DNA from: Kluyveromyces lactis
Lineage: Eukaryota > Ascomycota > Saccharomycetes > Saccharomycetales > Saccharomycetaceae
Assembly (NCBI RefSeq): GCF_000002515.2
Contig: NC_006040.1
Span: 372,001 to 436,000 of the forward strand
Reading direction: 5' to 3'
Length of the DNA stretch: 64,000 nt
The position numbers and the translations under genes are program-made. Positions within the stretch are counted from its first letter, which is position 1, and each line of letters starts with the position of its first letter. A model generated the notes under the pieces. It did not search any database, was not told where the DNA came from, and was given only the letters and a program-made list of their open reading frames with translations. Below, piece after piece: positions 21,601 to 31,139 of this stretch.

Positions 21601-24600
21601 AGAAATATTAGAATATAAGGACTCGATAGATTTGTCAAAAATGCAGTTAGAGACGGCCCTTACACAACGTGATTTCAAATATTTGATCGGGTTTATAAAC
21701 AATAAAGAGTGCGATGCACTAAAGCTTCAATTTGAGACATTGAAAAAAAAATGGGAAATCTACTCATCTTTGTCACATAATATGTTAGGTACTGGTCCTC
21801 ATCAGAGTATTTCTGTTTTATATTCCGTTATTTCACGTAAAACCACAACACCATGCATCGGTCCTGAGATCGTAACGATTGACTTTTTCTGGGAGAATGA
21901 TATTTCCATAGGTCAGTTTATCGAGAATGTAGTGGCGACTGCATTCAGACCTTGTGCAGATGGCTGCGGTGGGTTAATGATAGATCATTACAGAAGCTAT
22001 GCTCATGGAAACGGGAAACTCGACGTGATAATCGAAAGACTACAAAGCAAGATGCCAATGCTGAAAAACTTAATTTTAACCTGGAGTTACTGCAAGAAAT
22101 GTGGCCTTTCGAGCCCAACTTTACAGCTTAGCGAAAAAAGCTGGAATTACTCGCTTGGTAAGTATTTGGAATTGATGTTCTGGTCGTCCCCTAAAAACAT
22201 CAACAGCATTGGAAATTGTACCCATGATGTTGCCAAGGATCATTTGAAGTATTTTAGTTTGAATGATCTGGTGGTCCGTATGGAATACTCTGGAATTGAT
22301 GTTCACGAGTTGATTACTCCAACTGCTACAATAACATGGAATCCTGGGAAAGATATCAAGCTCAAGGTGGAACTATACTATCAAATTCTTGAAAAAATAG
22401 ATGCTTTTTATGGCAGTGTACTTGAACGGCTTAACAAGCTCAAAATTGACAGCATAAACGATTTGAAACTCAACGAGGCCAAGGAAAGAATAGTCCAATT
22501 AAAGGTATTAGTAGAGGACGAAAAGTCTACACTAGGAGCAAATATGGAGACAATATACACAGGATTAGAAGGCGATCAGCATTTACAATTGAATTCAATA
22601 GTAAGAGCTCTTCATGATAATGCTGCTGGTTGGGATAACGAGTTTGTTGAATTTGAAAAGGAATTTCTCCCAACTGAAAAAGATATTGCTCGAATAACAG
22701 CTTTACAGCTAAAGAAAATGTTTACTGATTTCAATAAGATGACTGAGGACAATGGAATAAAAGAAATTAATGGCGAAGATGCAGAAGCGGAGGAAAAATC
22801 TAAGTGTATGGACACTACATCCGAGGAACAAAGATCTGACGAAGAATCTGATGCTTCTCCGCCAAAGCCAAAGTCAGTACAAAATGCTGAACTTCCACTG
22901 ATCAAAAGTGCTACCACAAACACATTCTCAGAGGAGACAATTGGAAAAGTGACTGGGCCTAGAAAACAATCGATGACATCTTCCTTGGATCGTAACCTCA
23001 TAAGGAAGAACAGTAACAATAGCACTTACACGCAATCTAGTAAAGATCGAAACTCAGATACCAAAGTTGGGCAACTAGCAAACTTTTTTGATCAGATACA
23101 CTTTGATTCAGTCACAAGAGAATTTGAGTTACAAAGGGAAATGGAACGACTTCATATGAATAAAACCAAGTATCAAGCCATGAGAGCCAAATCTCTAAAG
23201 CCCCTTGTGGAAATTTATAAAAATGTCCAAGACGCTGTGGAAGAACCGATAAACGTTGATAAAGGAGCTAAAAATCAGAACTCTTTGGTAAACTCTGATA
23301 ATACTCAAGGAACATACGATACCGCAAAGCCGTTAAATAAAGGATTAGAAAACGAGTTAGAACAATCGATAAATCAATGGTCTGAGCGTGTTTTACAGAA
23401 CCAGACAGGCGATCAACCTGTTGATATTACTGCAAAACCTTCGAATGAACCCCTCCCACCCGTAACAACTATAACCAATGCTAACAAAGACGGAACGAAA
23501 TTAGAGACTCAACATGTAGTGATGCCTTCGCAGAAGTCCTCATTACTGACAACTTTATCCAACTTTTGGGCAGATAGATCAGCCTCATTCTGGAAACCGT
23601 TGACTTACCCCACATCACCTACGGAACATATTTTTATGGACAATAACGTTATCATTAGGGAAGATGAGCCTAGTTCATTGATTGCCTTCTGTCTCAGCTC
23701 TAATGATTACCAAAGGAAAGTTACTGCAATGATCAGAAATGTCCGCCAAACCCCAGGAAGCTTCGATTCTCAAAATGGAAAACCAGATCTCAATACACTA
23801 AAAACAGAGTCAATGGAAACTAAATTAGATGCTGACAGTCATGAAATTTCCTGCAAGGCATCCAACACTGATCTAGAAATGATCATGACAAAGAAAACAG
23901 GAATGCATTTAAGATATCAATTTCAAGATGGAAACACGATTATGTCATGTAAGATCTTTTTCTTCGAACAATTTGACGCCTTCAGAAAGAAGTGCGGTTG
24001 TGGAGAGGAAAACTTCATACAGAGTTTATCTCGTTGTATTAAGTGGGATTCAAGCGGGGGTAAGAGTGGCAGTGCATTCTTGAAAACACTCGATGACAGA
24101 TTTGTGATCAAAGAGCTATCTCACTCGGAACTAGATGCTTTCATCAATTTCTCTTCAAGTTACTTCGAATACATGAGTCAAGCGCTGTTTCATGACCTCC
24201 CAACAGCATTAGCGAAAATCCTTGGGTTTTACCAGATTCAAATCAGAAACGCTGCTACAGGTAAAAGTTTTAAGATGGATGTGATTATTATGGAAAATCT
24301 TTTCTATGAGAAGAAAACGTCAAGGATATTTGATCTAAAGGGGTCAATGAGAAACAGACACGTAGAACAAACAGGCAAAGAAAATGAGGTGTTATTGGAT
24401 GAAAATATGGTGGAGTACATCTATGAATCGCCCATCTTTGTTCGTGAGTATGATAAGAAACTCTTACGTGCATCTCTTTGGAACGATACACTTTTCCTAG
24501 CTAAAATGAATGTGATGGATTATTCTTTGGTCGTGGGTGTTGACAACCAAACGCATAGTCTAACTGTGGGTATCATCGATTGTATTAGAACATTTACTTG

Positions 24601-24766
24601 GGATAAAAAACTTGAAAGTTGGGTGAAAGAGAAAGGACTTGTTGGGGGAAGTACGAAGGAGCCAACCGTCGTGACGCCTAGACAATATAAGAACAGATTC
24701 AGAGAAGCTATGGATAGGTACATCCTTATGGTGCCGGACCCATGGTATCAAGACACTGAAACGTGA
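18602..24766 (+). CDS. FAB1: Phosphatidylinositol-3-phosphate 5-kinase
   Basis: 2054 residues. The order is a Ser/Asn-rich N-terminus, a FYVE zinc finger (about 252-315; first pair of Cys at 258 and 261, then RRKHHCRICG), a CCT/TCP-1-like chaperonin domain (about 700-960, ILTGTSASGYALQLF), a Cys-containing CCR region (about 1070-1290), and the C-terminal PIP kinase domain (about 1770-2050, with IFDLKGS at 1909-1915 and MDYSLVVG). Fab1 makes PI(3,5)P2 on the vacuole and endosomes, which controls vacuole size, acidification and retrograde traffic. Slightly shorter than the S. cerevisiae protein (about 2280). ATG18, which binds and regulates PI(3,5)P2, is the next protein gene. Confidence 0.97.
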   Translation: MSQSSRDMSLLPDMGDGSNSDDGTNDNRNSSNNNNSKPEIPDFMTQKPLLSRTTTEVDTNPVLSDMQISAPIGLELTNERRESSNGDDVQDNRMTIRSNIALPLPKLTKDAETPNLHSESLQRTLTNDSTTDFDVLSKTDSENPSLGQGEQPKSLHFSLGNSARTKRSSIYESKSTVTAIPIRTPSNSNRNIHAYNHPHSYSDRDDVVSMKSVSSSLTASFSRSFLFGFYDKKQKGKSKKKNILSKEYWMKDESAKECFNCAKPFTTFRRKHHCRICGQIFCSSCSFLITGESFGYSGRMRICGKCYEHSMNYEDSSEEESEEEIIHDQVSSRNIDDDAPSLNNDDIQSILTNVDDHKVHISTPEPLPRMAIPATKQGESLEISFHSKANNHGYRKSRPRRGTQDRYALHNLEKLSPIPQEHADSKHSPERSLLINKNSQHGHMRPSFSSYLSQKNGSALRKDTPNNPNVMKTLANNNFKFEFNYDMNNFQSYLQKERQPAGLSESKQLPLLSNRYSSPNFQSGFESSDEGSEDEASMSLYTALNETHKHDKNRSLTMRNSTNSSQRAEASLQRMRQRRKSKSRPGPINNNGRGEFSFMNLSAPNLVTVVNNDLVFSKNQNPQLQKQKYDSNSKDARKSILNSSTWRRISLDKREELNDVCKLHLEALLQQALTDQEIPGEGDWIAIFNKMIGQIQGIPLDARKAGDLDFKQQHVKIKRLPGGSVLDSMILNGVLYSKGLPLKTMPRVVMNPRILLIMFPLEYQKHNNHVISIESVVAQEKEYLKKLVLRLQSLNPDIILTGTSASGYALQLFQEVGIVVQCNVKPQVIERISRFTGCDIVITMDKLSSNIKLGTCERFEVRTYIYGNLSKNYTFITGCKTQAGITLVLRGNTSEVLRKVKDVAEFVAYAVFSMKLESSFFNDNFLQLNIEAYKHIQLLKKQNESFTGFFADFIEKFNRRILSVSPIVEFPVPYLLQKARDVEQQLIEKTALVKKLQDCAEILEYKDSIDLSKMQLETALTQRDFKYLIGFINNKECDALKLQFETLKKKWEIYSSLSHNMLGTGPHQSISVLYSVISRKTTTPCIGPEIVTIDFFWENDISIGQFIENVVATAFRPCADGCGGLMIDHYRSYAHGNGKLDVIIERLQSKMPMLKNLILTWSYCKKCGLSSPTLQLSEKSWNYSLGKYLELMFWSSPKNINSIGNCTHDVAKDHLKYFSLNDLVVRMEYSGIDVHELITPTATITWNPGKDIKLKVELYYQILEKIDAFYGSVLERLNKLKIDSINDLKLNEAKERIVQLKVLVEDEKSTLGANMETIYTGLEGDQHLQLNSIVRALHDNAAGWDNEFVEFEKEFLPTEKDIARITALQLKKMFTDFNKMTEDNGIKEINGEDAEAEEKSKCMDTTSEEQRSDEESDASPPKPKSVQNAELPLIKSATTNTFSEETIGKVTGPRKQSMTSSLDRNLIRKNSNNSTYTQSSKDRNSDTKVGQLANFFDQIHFDSVTREFELQREMERLHMNKTKYQAMRAKSLKPLVEIYKNVQDAVEEPINVDKGAKNQNSLVNSDNTQGTYDTAKPLNKGLENELEQSINQWSERVLQNQTGDQPVDITAKPSNEPLPPVTTITNANKDGTKLETQHVVMPSQKSSLLTTLSNFWADRSASFWKPLTYPTSPTEHIFMDNNVIIREDEPSSLIAFCLSSNDYQRKVTAMIRNVRQTPGSFDSQNGKPDLNTLKTESMETKLDADSHEISCKASNTDLEMIMTKKTGMHLRYQFQDGNTIMSCKIFFFEQFDAFRKKCGCGEENFIQSLSRCIKWDSSGGKSGSAFLKTLDDRFVIKELSHSELDAFINFSSSYFEYMSQALFHDLPTALAKILGFYQIQIRNAATGKSFKMDVIIMENLFYEKKTSRIFDLKGSMRNRHVEQTGKENEVLLDENMVEYIYESPIFVREYDKKLLRASLWNDTLFLAKMNVMDYSLVVGVDNQTHSLTVGIIDCIRTFTWDKKLESWVKEKGLVGGSTKEPTVVTPRQYKNRFREAMDRYILMVPDPWYQDTET

Positions 24767-24971
24767 ATCTCTTCCAAAACCTTCATCTATATAAACATCT
24801 TTATTAGTACCAGTTATAGTTTGAAATATGAGGACTAAAAGCAATGAATACCAAGCAAGAAACAAAATGCAAACTAGATGTTACATCAAATTGGCATATG
24901 CTCTTCCTGAACTGCCTTTTCTATGTGACGAATAAGAACGAAAAAAATGGATTTAGAAAAAAAAAAATTGG

Positions 24972-25066
24972 CGTCACAGACAGGATTCGAACCTGCGAAG
25001 ACAAAGTCCAATGCCTCTCTATCTAAGAATAGCAGGGCATCGCCTTAACCACTCGGCCACTGTAAC
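24972..25066 (-). tRNA. tRNA-Ser(GCU) with intron
   Basis: A 95-nt gene on the minus strand. The acceptor stem pairs GTTACAG (25066-25060) with CTGTGAC (24979-24973), followed by discriminator G at 24972. The D arm begins TGGCCGAG and the T arm holds GGTTCGAACC. The anticodon stem ATGCC/GGCAT encloses the anticodon GCU (25031-25033). A 13-nt intron (25017-25029) follows A37, the standard position. A long variable arm marks a class II tRNA. It reads AGC/AGU. A run of 11 A on the plus strand (24957-24967) gives a strong T-run terminator for RNA polymerase III. Confidence 0.95.
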
Positions 25067-25817
25067 CAGATGTTGTCACATTTGGTTTCAAATGTCAAAT
25101 ATATCTTTGGTCAATGACAATATCCAGAAGCATCAGATGTTTATCCATGCTAAGTTCCTTCTTTCCCCATCCTGTTAGTTATCGGTAACAAAGTCTAGCC
25201 CCATTAATTTCAATTTATTGTAATGAGTTTATTGTTACTTACACGTTGAAGCACACTTCGCAGTGAAGAGTAGAGTTTTCTTAACAAACCCAACTATTAC
25301 TTACTAGGTAAACTTTCAAAACATCATCAATTCATCATTGGTCAAGACTAAAAGCTATATCAGTGTTGAAATGAATTAGAGCTATAATATCTAACAGATG
25401 ACATCACTGCGAGATTTTATTGACTGAAGTATACTTATTATATGCCTCGTGTGCTGCACTTTGGAAAAATGATATGTAAGTAAACTGCAGCAAAGCTTTG
25501 GATTACAAAAAAAATAAAATACACAGAATGCGAAAGACAAACAAATTAATTTCAACAGAGAAATCGAATCTGCTGAAGGTTGGCTGTTAAAGTAATTTTA
25601 AAACTGGGTAAGTCATCGACGATATAACTGATTGGTCGTTAAGATTTTGCATTACTACCTAATATCATAACAAAGGCTGCAAATTTGTCAAAGATCTACA
25701 CTGAAATCAGGGGAAACGAATTAATCGTTGTGTAAAATAAGGCACGTAGTGTAACGATCAAGACTTAACAAAAGTGTCTAAAGGTAACAATTGTGATACT
25801 TTGATACAAATTTATCG
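25067..25817. other. Intergenic tRNA-Ser to ATG18
   Basis: 751 bp upstream of ATG18. AT-rich, no ORF of note, no recognised motif. S. cerevisiae has YFR020W at this place; I see no counterpart here. The 205 bp between FAB1 and the tRNA likewise hold nothing I can name. Confidence 0.55.
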
Positions 25818-27320
25818 ATGTCAAATCTGCCTATTATAAATTTCATCAATTTCAACCAGAATGGTTCGTGCATATCAATGGGCACATCCCAGGGGTTTAA
25901 AATCTTCAATTGCGAACCGTTTGGCAGGTTTTATCAAGACGAAGAAGGGGGATGCGGGATAGTAGAGATGTTATTTTCCACTTCGCTTTTAGCAGTGGTT
26001 GGAATGGGAGACAATCCAGCGATGTCTCCAAGAAGATTACGTATGTTGAACACGAAGCGTCATTCTGTGATATGTGAGGTAACGTTTCCAACAACTATAT
26101 TGTCAGTGAAAATGAACAAATCTCGCCTCGCAGTGCTTCTTCAGGAGCAAATCTACATCTATGATATCAGTAACATGAGACTTCTTCACACCATCGAAAC
26201 ATCAATGAATGCTCAGGGAATTATGTCGATGTCACCAAATTCCGAGAATAATTACCTTGTGTATCCATCTCCACCAAAAGTGATTAATTCAGAGATCAAA
26301 GACCATGCAACAACGAATAACATCAACATCAAAAAAACTGACGCTGTAGATGATACTATAAAAAAAGATTACTCACTACAAGTTCCATCTGACATCACAG
26401 GGCAACAGCAACAACAGCAACCCGGTGTGGACCCGGCGACCTCTAATAATACTGCAAATAAAATAATCAAGAATGGAGATGTCATTGTGTTCAACTTACA
26501 AACGTTACAGCCTACTATGGTAATAGAGGCTCACAAGGGAGAGATAGCGGCCCTAAAATTGAGCGCAGATGGAACGTTACTGGCTACTGCATCAGAAAAG
26601 GGAACAATCATCCGTGTCTTCAACGTCGAAAATGGTAGCAAAGTGTATCAATTCCGTAGAGGAACGTATCCAACTAAAATATCATCCTTGTCGTTTAGCA
26701 AGGACAATCAATTCCTTGCTGTGTGCTCTTCCAGTAAGACTGTGCATATTTTCAAATTAGGCAAAAACACAGTGGATAACAAGTCGAATGAGTTAAACAG
26801 TGACGACGAAATAGAAGACGACTTGGTACCGCGCTATGGCGATGAGGACGAAGAAGACGAAGAAATTGATGAAGAGGCTACAAGTATAAACTCAAACCAT
26901 AGTAGCAAGGAACCCGTAGTCGACGCCAAGAGAAGTACTGTCGGTCGCATGATAAGAAAATCTTCACAACGACTTTCTCGTAAAGCTGCCAGAACTTTAG
27001 GAGCGTATTTTCCAATAAAAGTATCCTCAATACTTGAACCCTCGCGTCACTTTGCCAGCCTAAAAATAACCACTTCATCGAATCAACCAATAAAGGCCAT
27101 AGCTGCCATCGATGATCCGATTGAGTTGAGCATCAAAGAGTATCCCGATTTATTCGAGAAAAATGCATCAAACAATGGCGACTACCAAAATTCAGATACA
27201 TTGACAATGGTACCGATTAGGGTCGTGTCAAGCGAGGGTTTTATGTACAAATACATTTCGGACCCTGAGAGAGGAGGAGATTGTATTCTACTGGAACAAT
27301 ACTCATTACTATCGGACTGA
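25818..27320 (+). CDS. ATG18: PROPPIN Atg18
   Basis: 500 residues, a seven-bladed WD40 beta-propeller. The PROPPIN signature FRRG lies at 279-282 and forms two phosphoinositide-binding sites for PI3P and PI(3,5)P2. The hydrophobic loop after it and an acidic insert (about 320-355) match Atg18 of other yeasts. Atg18 works with Atg2 in autophagosome growth and regulates Fab1 and vacuole shape. Downstream of FAB1 in the same direction, as in S. cerevisiae (YFR019W, YFR021W). A short Gln run (about 196-202) lies in a variable loop. Confidence 0.96.
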   Translation: MSNLPIINFINFNQNGSCISMGTSQGFKIFNCEPFGRFYQDEEGGCGIVEMLFSTSLLAVVGMGDNPAMSPRRLRMLNTKRHSVICEVTFPTTILSVKMNKSRLAVLLQEQIYIYDISNMRLLHTIETSMNAQGIMSMSPNSENNYLVYPSPPKVINSEIKDHATTNNINIKKTDAVDDTIKKDYSLQVPSDITGQQQQQQPGVDPATSNNTANKIIKNGDVIVFNLQTLQPTMVIEAHKGEIAALKLSADGTLLATASEKGTIIRVFNVENGSKVYQFRRGTYPTKISSLSFSKDNQFLAVCSSSKTVHIFKLGKNTVDNKSNELNSDDEIEDDLVPRYGDEDEEDEEIDEEATSINSNHSSKEPVVDAKRSTVGRMIRKSSQRLSRKAARTLGAYFPIKVSSILEPSRHFASLKITTSSNQPIKAIAAIDDPIELSIKEYPDLFEKNASNNGDYQNSDTLTMVPIRVVSSEGFMYKYISDPERGGDCILLEQYSLLSD

Positions 27321-27538
27321 ACTTAACCCAACCTAAAATTTTTTATAAACAGTATGTACCTACCCTAAGCAAAACTACTTACTGAGTACCATTCCCAACT
27401 CCCATCAACAGACCTGCGCATCTTAAGTTAGACAAGAATGAATGTACCCTCTGTTTAGAGCTTCCCCGTTTATTCCTTTACTGGAGAGAAAACCACGTTC
27501 TCTATGACGACGATAATTGAGAGAAGTTTCGTGAAAAA

Positions 27539-27549
27539 AAAAAGCGGGG
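27539..27549 (+). promoter_or_regulatory. Mig1-type site
   Basis: An A-run followed by GCGGGG matches the Mig1 consensus (five A/T then SYGGGG). It lies about 1 kb upstream of ROG3; the ROD1/ROG3 arrestins are linked to glucose signalling. The distance makes a functional link uncertain. Confidence 0.3.
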
Positions 27550-27587
27550 GAGGGGATCAACCGGAAAAACCTCGAGACCAAATTTCG

Positions 27588-27983
27588 TTACGCAGGACGC
27601 GGGACCTGAACTGGAACTAGCAATGTTTCACAAATAGGACCGCTACATACGTTGTTAGGTTTTTTTGCTCTTGGTTTGATTATGAATAATAAAGCTTTAC
27701 AGAGTCGTTCACAGGGTATGAGATGTCCACCAATGCAGTAAGCTCCTTGACAAGTAACGTATACAGTGTGGGGATTGGACAACGTAGTGGGAGCGAAGGC
27801 CCCACGATACATGTATAAGTAACCAGGGGAATCGGAAATACCAACTGGGTCATCCAGGCTGCCCTCGTTCTTTTGGGGAGGATTCTTCATTTTTCTCACT
27901 GAACCATCTATTCTGGATGAAATGCCATTCAGTCGGCCAACCGGAACCATCAGAAATTCACTTCTTGTTAGACACGGAGACAC
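27588..27983 (-). CDS. Unrecognised 131-codon ORF
   Basis: The frame runs ATG to stop with no similarity I recognise. The product is basic, has six Cys (several in the C-terminal half: VTCQGAYC, IPCERLC, VCSGPIC) and many Pro, and no clear signal peptide or membrane span. S. cerevisiae has no gene at this place, between the orthologs of YFR021W and YFR022W. The local base composition is slightly more GC-rich than the flanks. It may be chance or a lineage-specific gene. Confidence 0.25.
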   Translation of the reverse strand: MSPCLTRSEFLMVPVGRLNGISSRIDGSVRKMKNPPQKNEGSLDDPVGISDSPGYLYMYRGAFAPTTLSNPHTVYVTCQGAYCIGGHLIPCERLCKALLFIIKPRAKKPNNVCSGPICETLLVPVQVPRPA

Positions 27984-28540
27984 AAAGCCACCGATGAGCC
28001 TATAGATACATACATACAGTACATATAATACTCTATTCGCTGTCAGAAAAGAAAGAAAACCATATCGTTTGACTAAAAAGTTGCAGTTTAGGATGTAGTA
28101 GAGTCAACTTGTAAAACATAATTCGTACAAAAGCACAGGAGAGAGGAAAAAAAGAGAACGAAGTGGTCAGAGCCGGCCACACTACTTTGACCTGATATAT
28201 ATTGAAAGAAGAACTACACGGAATATCCAAGTATCTTATCCTGGGGTACAAAGAAAGCACCATATCACATTAAGCTTTTCACTATAATCAGGTGGTTCAT
28301 TACTGTCTCGTGTTTTTCCGTGCTGGTTTTTCCTGATTTTATTTTTGGTTCATTTAACAGAGGTCTGTTTTAACAGTCAGAGAAAGATTTTATCATAAGG
28401 GGCTGAAATTAGCTGGATATATAGTGCATCCAAGGATTCAATTTTACAAGAGAATTACTGCGACTTAAAGCTCTTTTGGTGACTAGTTCTTCGCTTTGAA
28501 TCAATCAAAGAAAAAAATTCAGTAAAAGAACCAATCACCA

Positions 28541-30895
28541 ATGAAGAAAACGTCGAGAAGTCTGTCACTTTTTGATATACGGCTAGAAGGCACTGACCAT
28601 GATGTGATAGTGGTTAAGGGAACGGTTGATGAAGCGCCCTCAGTTCTACTGAGCGGATCCGTAGTTCTTTCAGTGAGAGAACCCATTTATGCCAAAAAGA
28701 TTTCTTTGACCTTGTATGGTGTGATTAAGCTAAATGTCACTACTATGGTACAAGGTCCTAGGGGACCTGCTCCAAGAAATGTGAAGTACGATAGACGGTT
28801 CTACGAGCTATCCCTTGACGATATAGATCTTCATCCTCATCTAGTGGATGGATCGACTGTCAAGAAGCCATTGAGTAGAACTAATTCGTCATCCAGTTTA
28901 GGTGGCCTTGCATCGCTAAGTACCACATCATTGAAGAATTTCGCATCATCTGCTAGCCATGCAAGTGTTTTACCCGAAGGTAACTATGTATTCCCATTCA
29001 GTACCATATTACCGGGCTCTCTTACCGAAAGTGTCGAGGGTTTGCCCAATGCTACAGTATTTTATAAACTGCAAGCAACTTTGGAAAGGGGTAAATTTGC
29101 ATCAGATATATCTACGAAGAAACATGTTAGAGTGGTAAGAACCTTAACACCAGATGCTCTAGAATTATTCGAAACTGTGGCTGTTGATAATACTTGGCCG
29201 CAGAAAGTGGATTATTCCATTTCGGTACCCTCAAAAGCTATCGCGATTGGTTCATCTACGCCTATTAATATCATGGTCGTACCGCTTCTCAAGGGGTTAA
29301 AGCTCGGTCCAATCAAAATATCTCTAGTGGAGTATTCATCATACTCCGCGCCATATAGTAATCCTAACGGTGCTGATAGAACGATCTTGAAAGTTAAAAT
29401 ACAGGACCCATTACATCATATAAATAATGGAGAATACGATGCAACAAATACCACTGAATTTGATTTCCAGGACAAATGGGAAATCAACACCTCAGTCAGG
29501 ATACCACCAAATCTCTCGAAATGTGTTCAAGACTGCTTAATCTTAACTAATATTAAAGTTCGTCACAAATTGAAGTTCGTGATAGCATTAGTCAATCCTG
29601 ATGGTCACATTTCCGAATTACGCGCATCATTACCCGTGCAACTATTCATCTCACCATTTGTTACAGTGGCCGTAAGAAATGCGGATAATGTCGACACCAA
29701 TACCAGTAACTCTGGGAATAACACGGATAATGAAGCCCTCGAGAAAGATGATTTGATGTTTGCTCACTCTAATTCGGAGGTAAATTTAAATTCAGTGGAT
29801 ATCGCATTGAACAACGATGCATCTGCTGGTCCCAATACATCGTTATTTGCACCTCCAAATTATGGTAACCACGTATACGACAGATTATGGAACAATATAA
29901 TGGTCGAAGATACCCCAGTTAATTCTGGTACTCAATCTCCTGCGGAGTTCAACCAACCACCGACACTTTCTCATTCAAGTGATGTAAGTGAGCTACAGCG
30001 AAGCCTCCAACAGCTCAGACTTGAACGGGAGATGGAAGAGCCGGATGGTAGTGGATTGAATCTTGACACACAAGTTCCTAGTAGGTCAGCTTTAGCGACA
30101 CCACTTTCATTGCAAGACGTACCCTCTCAGTTACGGGTAAACGATTATTTTACACTGAACTCCTCGAATCGTAACAACCACAGCGTTCTCAACGTGCCGT
30201 CACATTTAAGATCGCCGTCCCAGATGGACTCCCCTGGCTTTGATTACTTATCCAGAGCGAATTCGTTTGAATTCAAGGCGGGATCTCCTTCTAGGAATGA
30301 TTGGGAAATATCTAGTTTAAGCAGAGTACCGTCTTACGACAATGCAATGAAAACTGCATCTACTATGGGAGAATTGCCACCAGCGTACCCTAGTGACGGG
30401 GATGCACTAAATGGTGGTAGCACAACCTTTTCTGTGGGATCTCTTGAAAGACCCAAAGAATTGCATCATAGGTGCCAGCCAGAGATGCACCACTGTGCAC
30501 ATTCAAAAATCTCACCATCGATGTTGATCAACCAAAGTAATCAGTCTTCAAACTCATTGACCCACATGTATGCAGATCACCATGAGAGAGAATTAGAGGA
30601 TTCTCAAACAACCAAGCACGCTGGACGACCTTTCCTTGCGAAATCGACTTCAACGAGCGCATTGAAAAATACTGCATCAAAGCATTTTGGGTTTAGTATG
30701 ACGCCGCTGTCTCACATAGCAAGGTCTGCTACTCCACCTGCAAAATTCTCCCCACTTTCAAATTCGTCAAATGGAATTCAGACGCCGAAAGCTGTCTCAA
30801 ACAGAAATAAAGTGACTTCTGGATCGAATAAACATCAGTCCTTTGGCAGTTTTACAGGTATCCTCCATAAGAAGGATATAGATAATGAACAGTAA
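28541..30895 (+). CDS. ROG3: Alpha-arrestin, Rsp5 adaptor
   Basis: 784 residues. The arrestin N and C lobes fill about 10-385 (VKGTVDEAPSVLLSGSVVLSV, LPEGNYVFPFSTILPGSLTESVEG, IPPNLSKC). The Ser/Asn-rich tail has PPxY motifs PPNY (438-441) and PPAY (613-616), which bind the WW domains of the ubiquitin ligase Rsp5. Orthologs Rog3 (Art7) and Rod1 (Art4) recruit Rsp5 to hexose, lactate and pheromone receptors for endocytosis. Its place beside ATG18 supports ROG3; a species without the genome duplication would have one gene for both paralogs. Many Ser/Thr-Pro and RxxS sites in the tail suggest phosphoregulation. Confidence 0.92.
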   Translation: MKKTSRSLSLFDIRLEGTDHDVIVVKGTVDEAPSVLLSGSVVLSVREPIYAKKISLTLYGVIKLNVTTMVQGPRGPAPRNVKYDRRFYELSLDDIDLHPHLVDGSTVKKPLSRTNSSSSLGGLASLSTTSLKNFASSASHASVLPEGNYVFPFSTILPGSLTESVEGLPNATVFYKLQATLERGKFASDISTKKHVRVVRTLTPDALELFETVAVDNTWPQKVDYSISVPSKAIAIGSSTPINIMVVPLLKGLKLGPIKISLVEYSSYSAPYSNPNGADRTILKVKIQDPLHHINNGEYDATNTTEFDFQDKWEINTSVRIPPNLSKCVQDCLILTNIKVRHKLKFVIALVNPDGHISELRASLPVQLFISPFVTVAVRNADNVDTNTSNSGNNTDNEALEKDDLMFAHSNSEVNLNSVDIALNNDASAGPNTSLFAPPNYGNHVYDRLWNNIMVEDTPVNSGTQSPAEFNQPPTLSHSSDVSELQRSLQQLRLEREMEEPDGSGLNLDTQVPSRSALATPLSLQDVPSQLRVNDYFTLNSSNRNNHSVLNVPSHLRSPSQMDSPGFDYLSRANSFEFKAGSPSRNDWEISSLSRVPSYDNAMKTASTMGELPPAYPSDGDALNGGSTTFSVGSLERPKELHHRCQPEMHHCAHSKISPSMLINQSNQSSNSLTHMYADHHERELEDSQTTKHAGRPFLAKSTSTSALKNTASKHFGFSMTPLSHIARSATPPAKFSPLSNSSNGIQTPKAVSNRNKVTSGSNKHQSFGSFTGILHKKDIDNEQ

Positions 30896-31067
30896 TTAAT
30901 GATATAAATCTTGTAACTTAGAAGCGGCGCTTTGATCTAGCTGTACTTCCATATGCTTTGTGCTTGTCGAAACGGGTTATAAGATAGTAAGCCAACGATA
31001 AAAGTTTAAAGTGAAACTTGATGCAAACTGCATTTATTGGACGTGCAATTCTTTTCGTTACAAAGCG

Positions 31068-31139
31068 TCCGCGATAGTTTAATGGTTAGAATTCGCGCTT
31101 GTCGCGTGCGAGATCGGGGTTCAATTCCCCGTCGCGGAG
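31068..31139 (+). tRNA. tRNA-Asp(GUC)
   Basis: 72 nt, no intron. Acceptor strands TCCGCGA (31068-31074) and TCGCGGA (31132-31138) pair fully, with discriminator G at 31139. The anticodon GTC is at 31101-31103, and the T arm is GGGGTTCAATTCCCC. A run of six T (31147-31152) is the terminator. Close to the S. cerevisiae tRNA-Asp; the compensatory change at pair 27-43 keeps the anticodon stem. Confidence 0.97.

Larger units (their letters stand above)
27321..28540. other. Intergenic ATG18-ROG3
   Basis: 1.2 kb. It contains a 131-codon frame (27588-27983, minus; separate entry) and a Mig1-type element. The remaining 560 bp before ROG3 hold no motif I would defend. Confidence 0.5.

Noticed and set aside
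24844-25026. 60-codon frame overlapping tRNA-Ser
   Set aside because: It reads into the tRNA gene on the opposite strand and resembles no protein.
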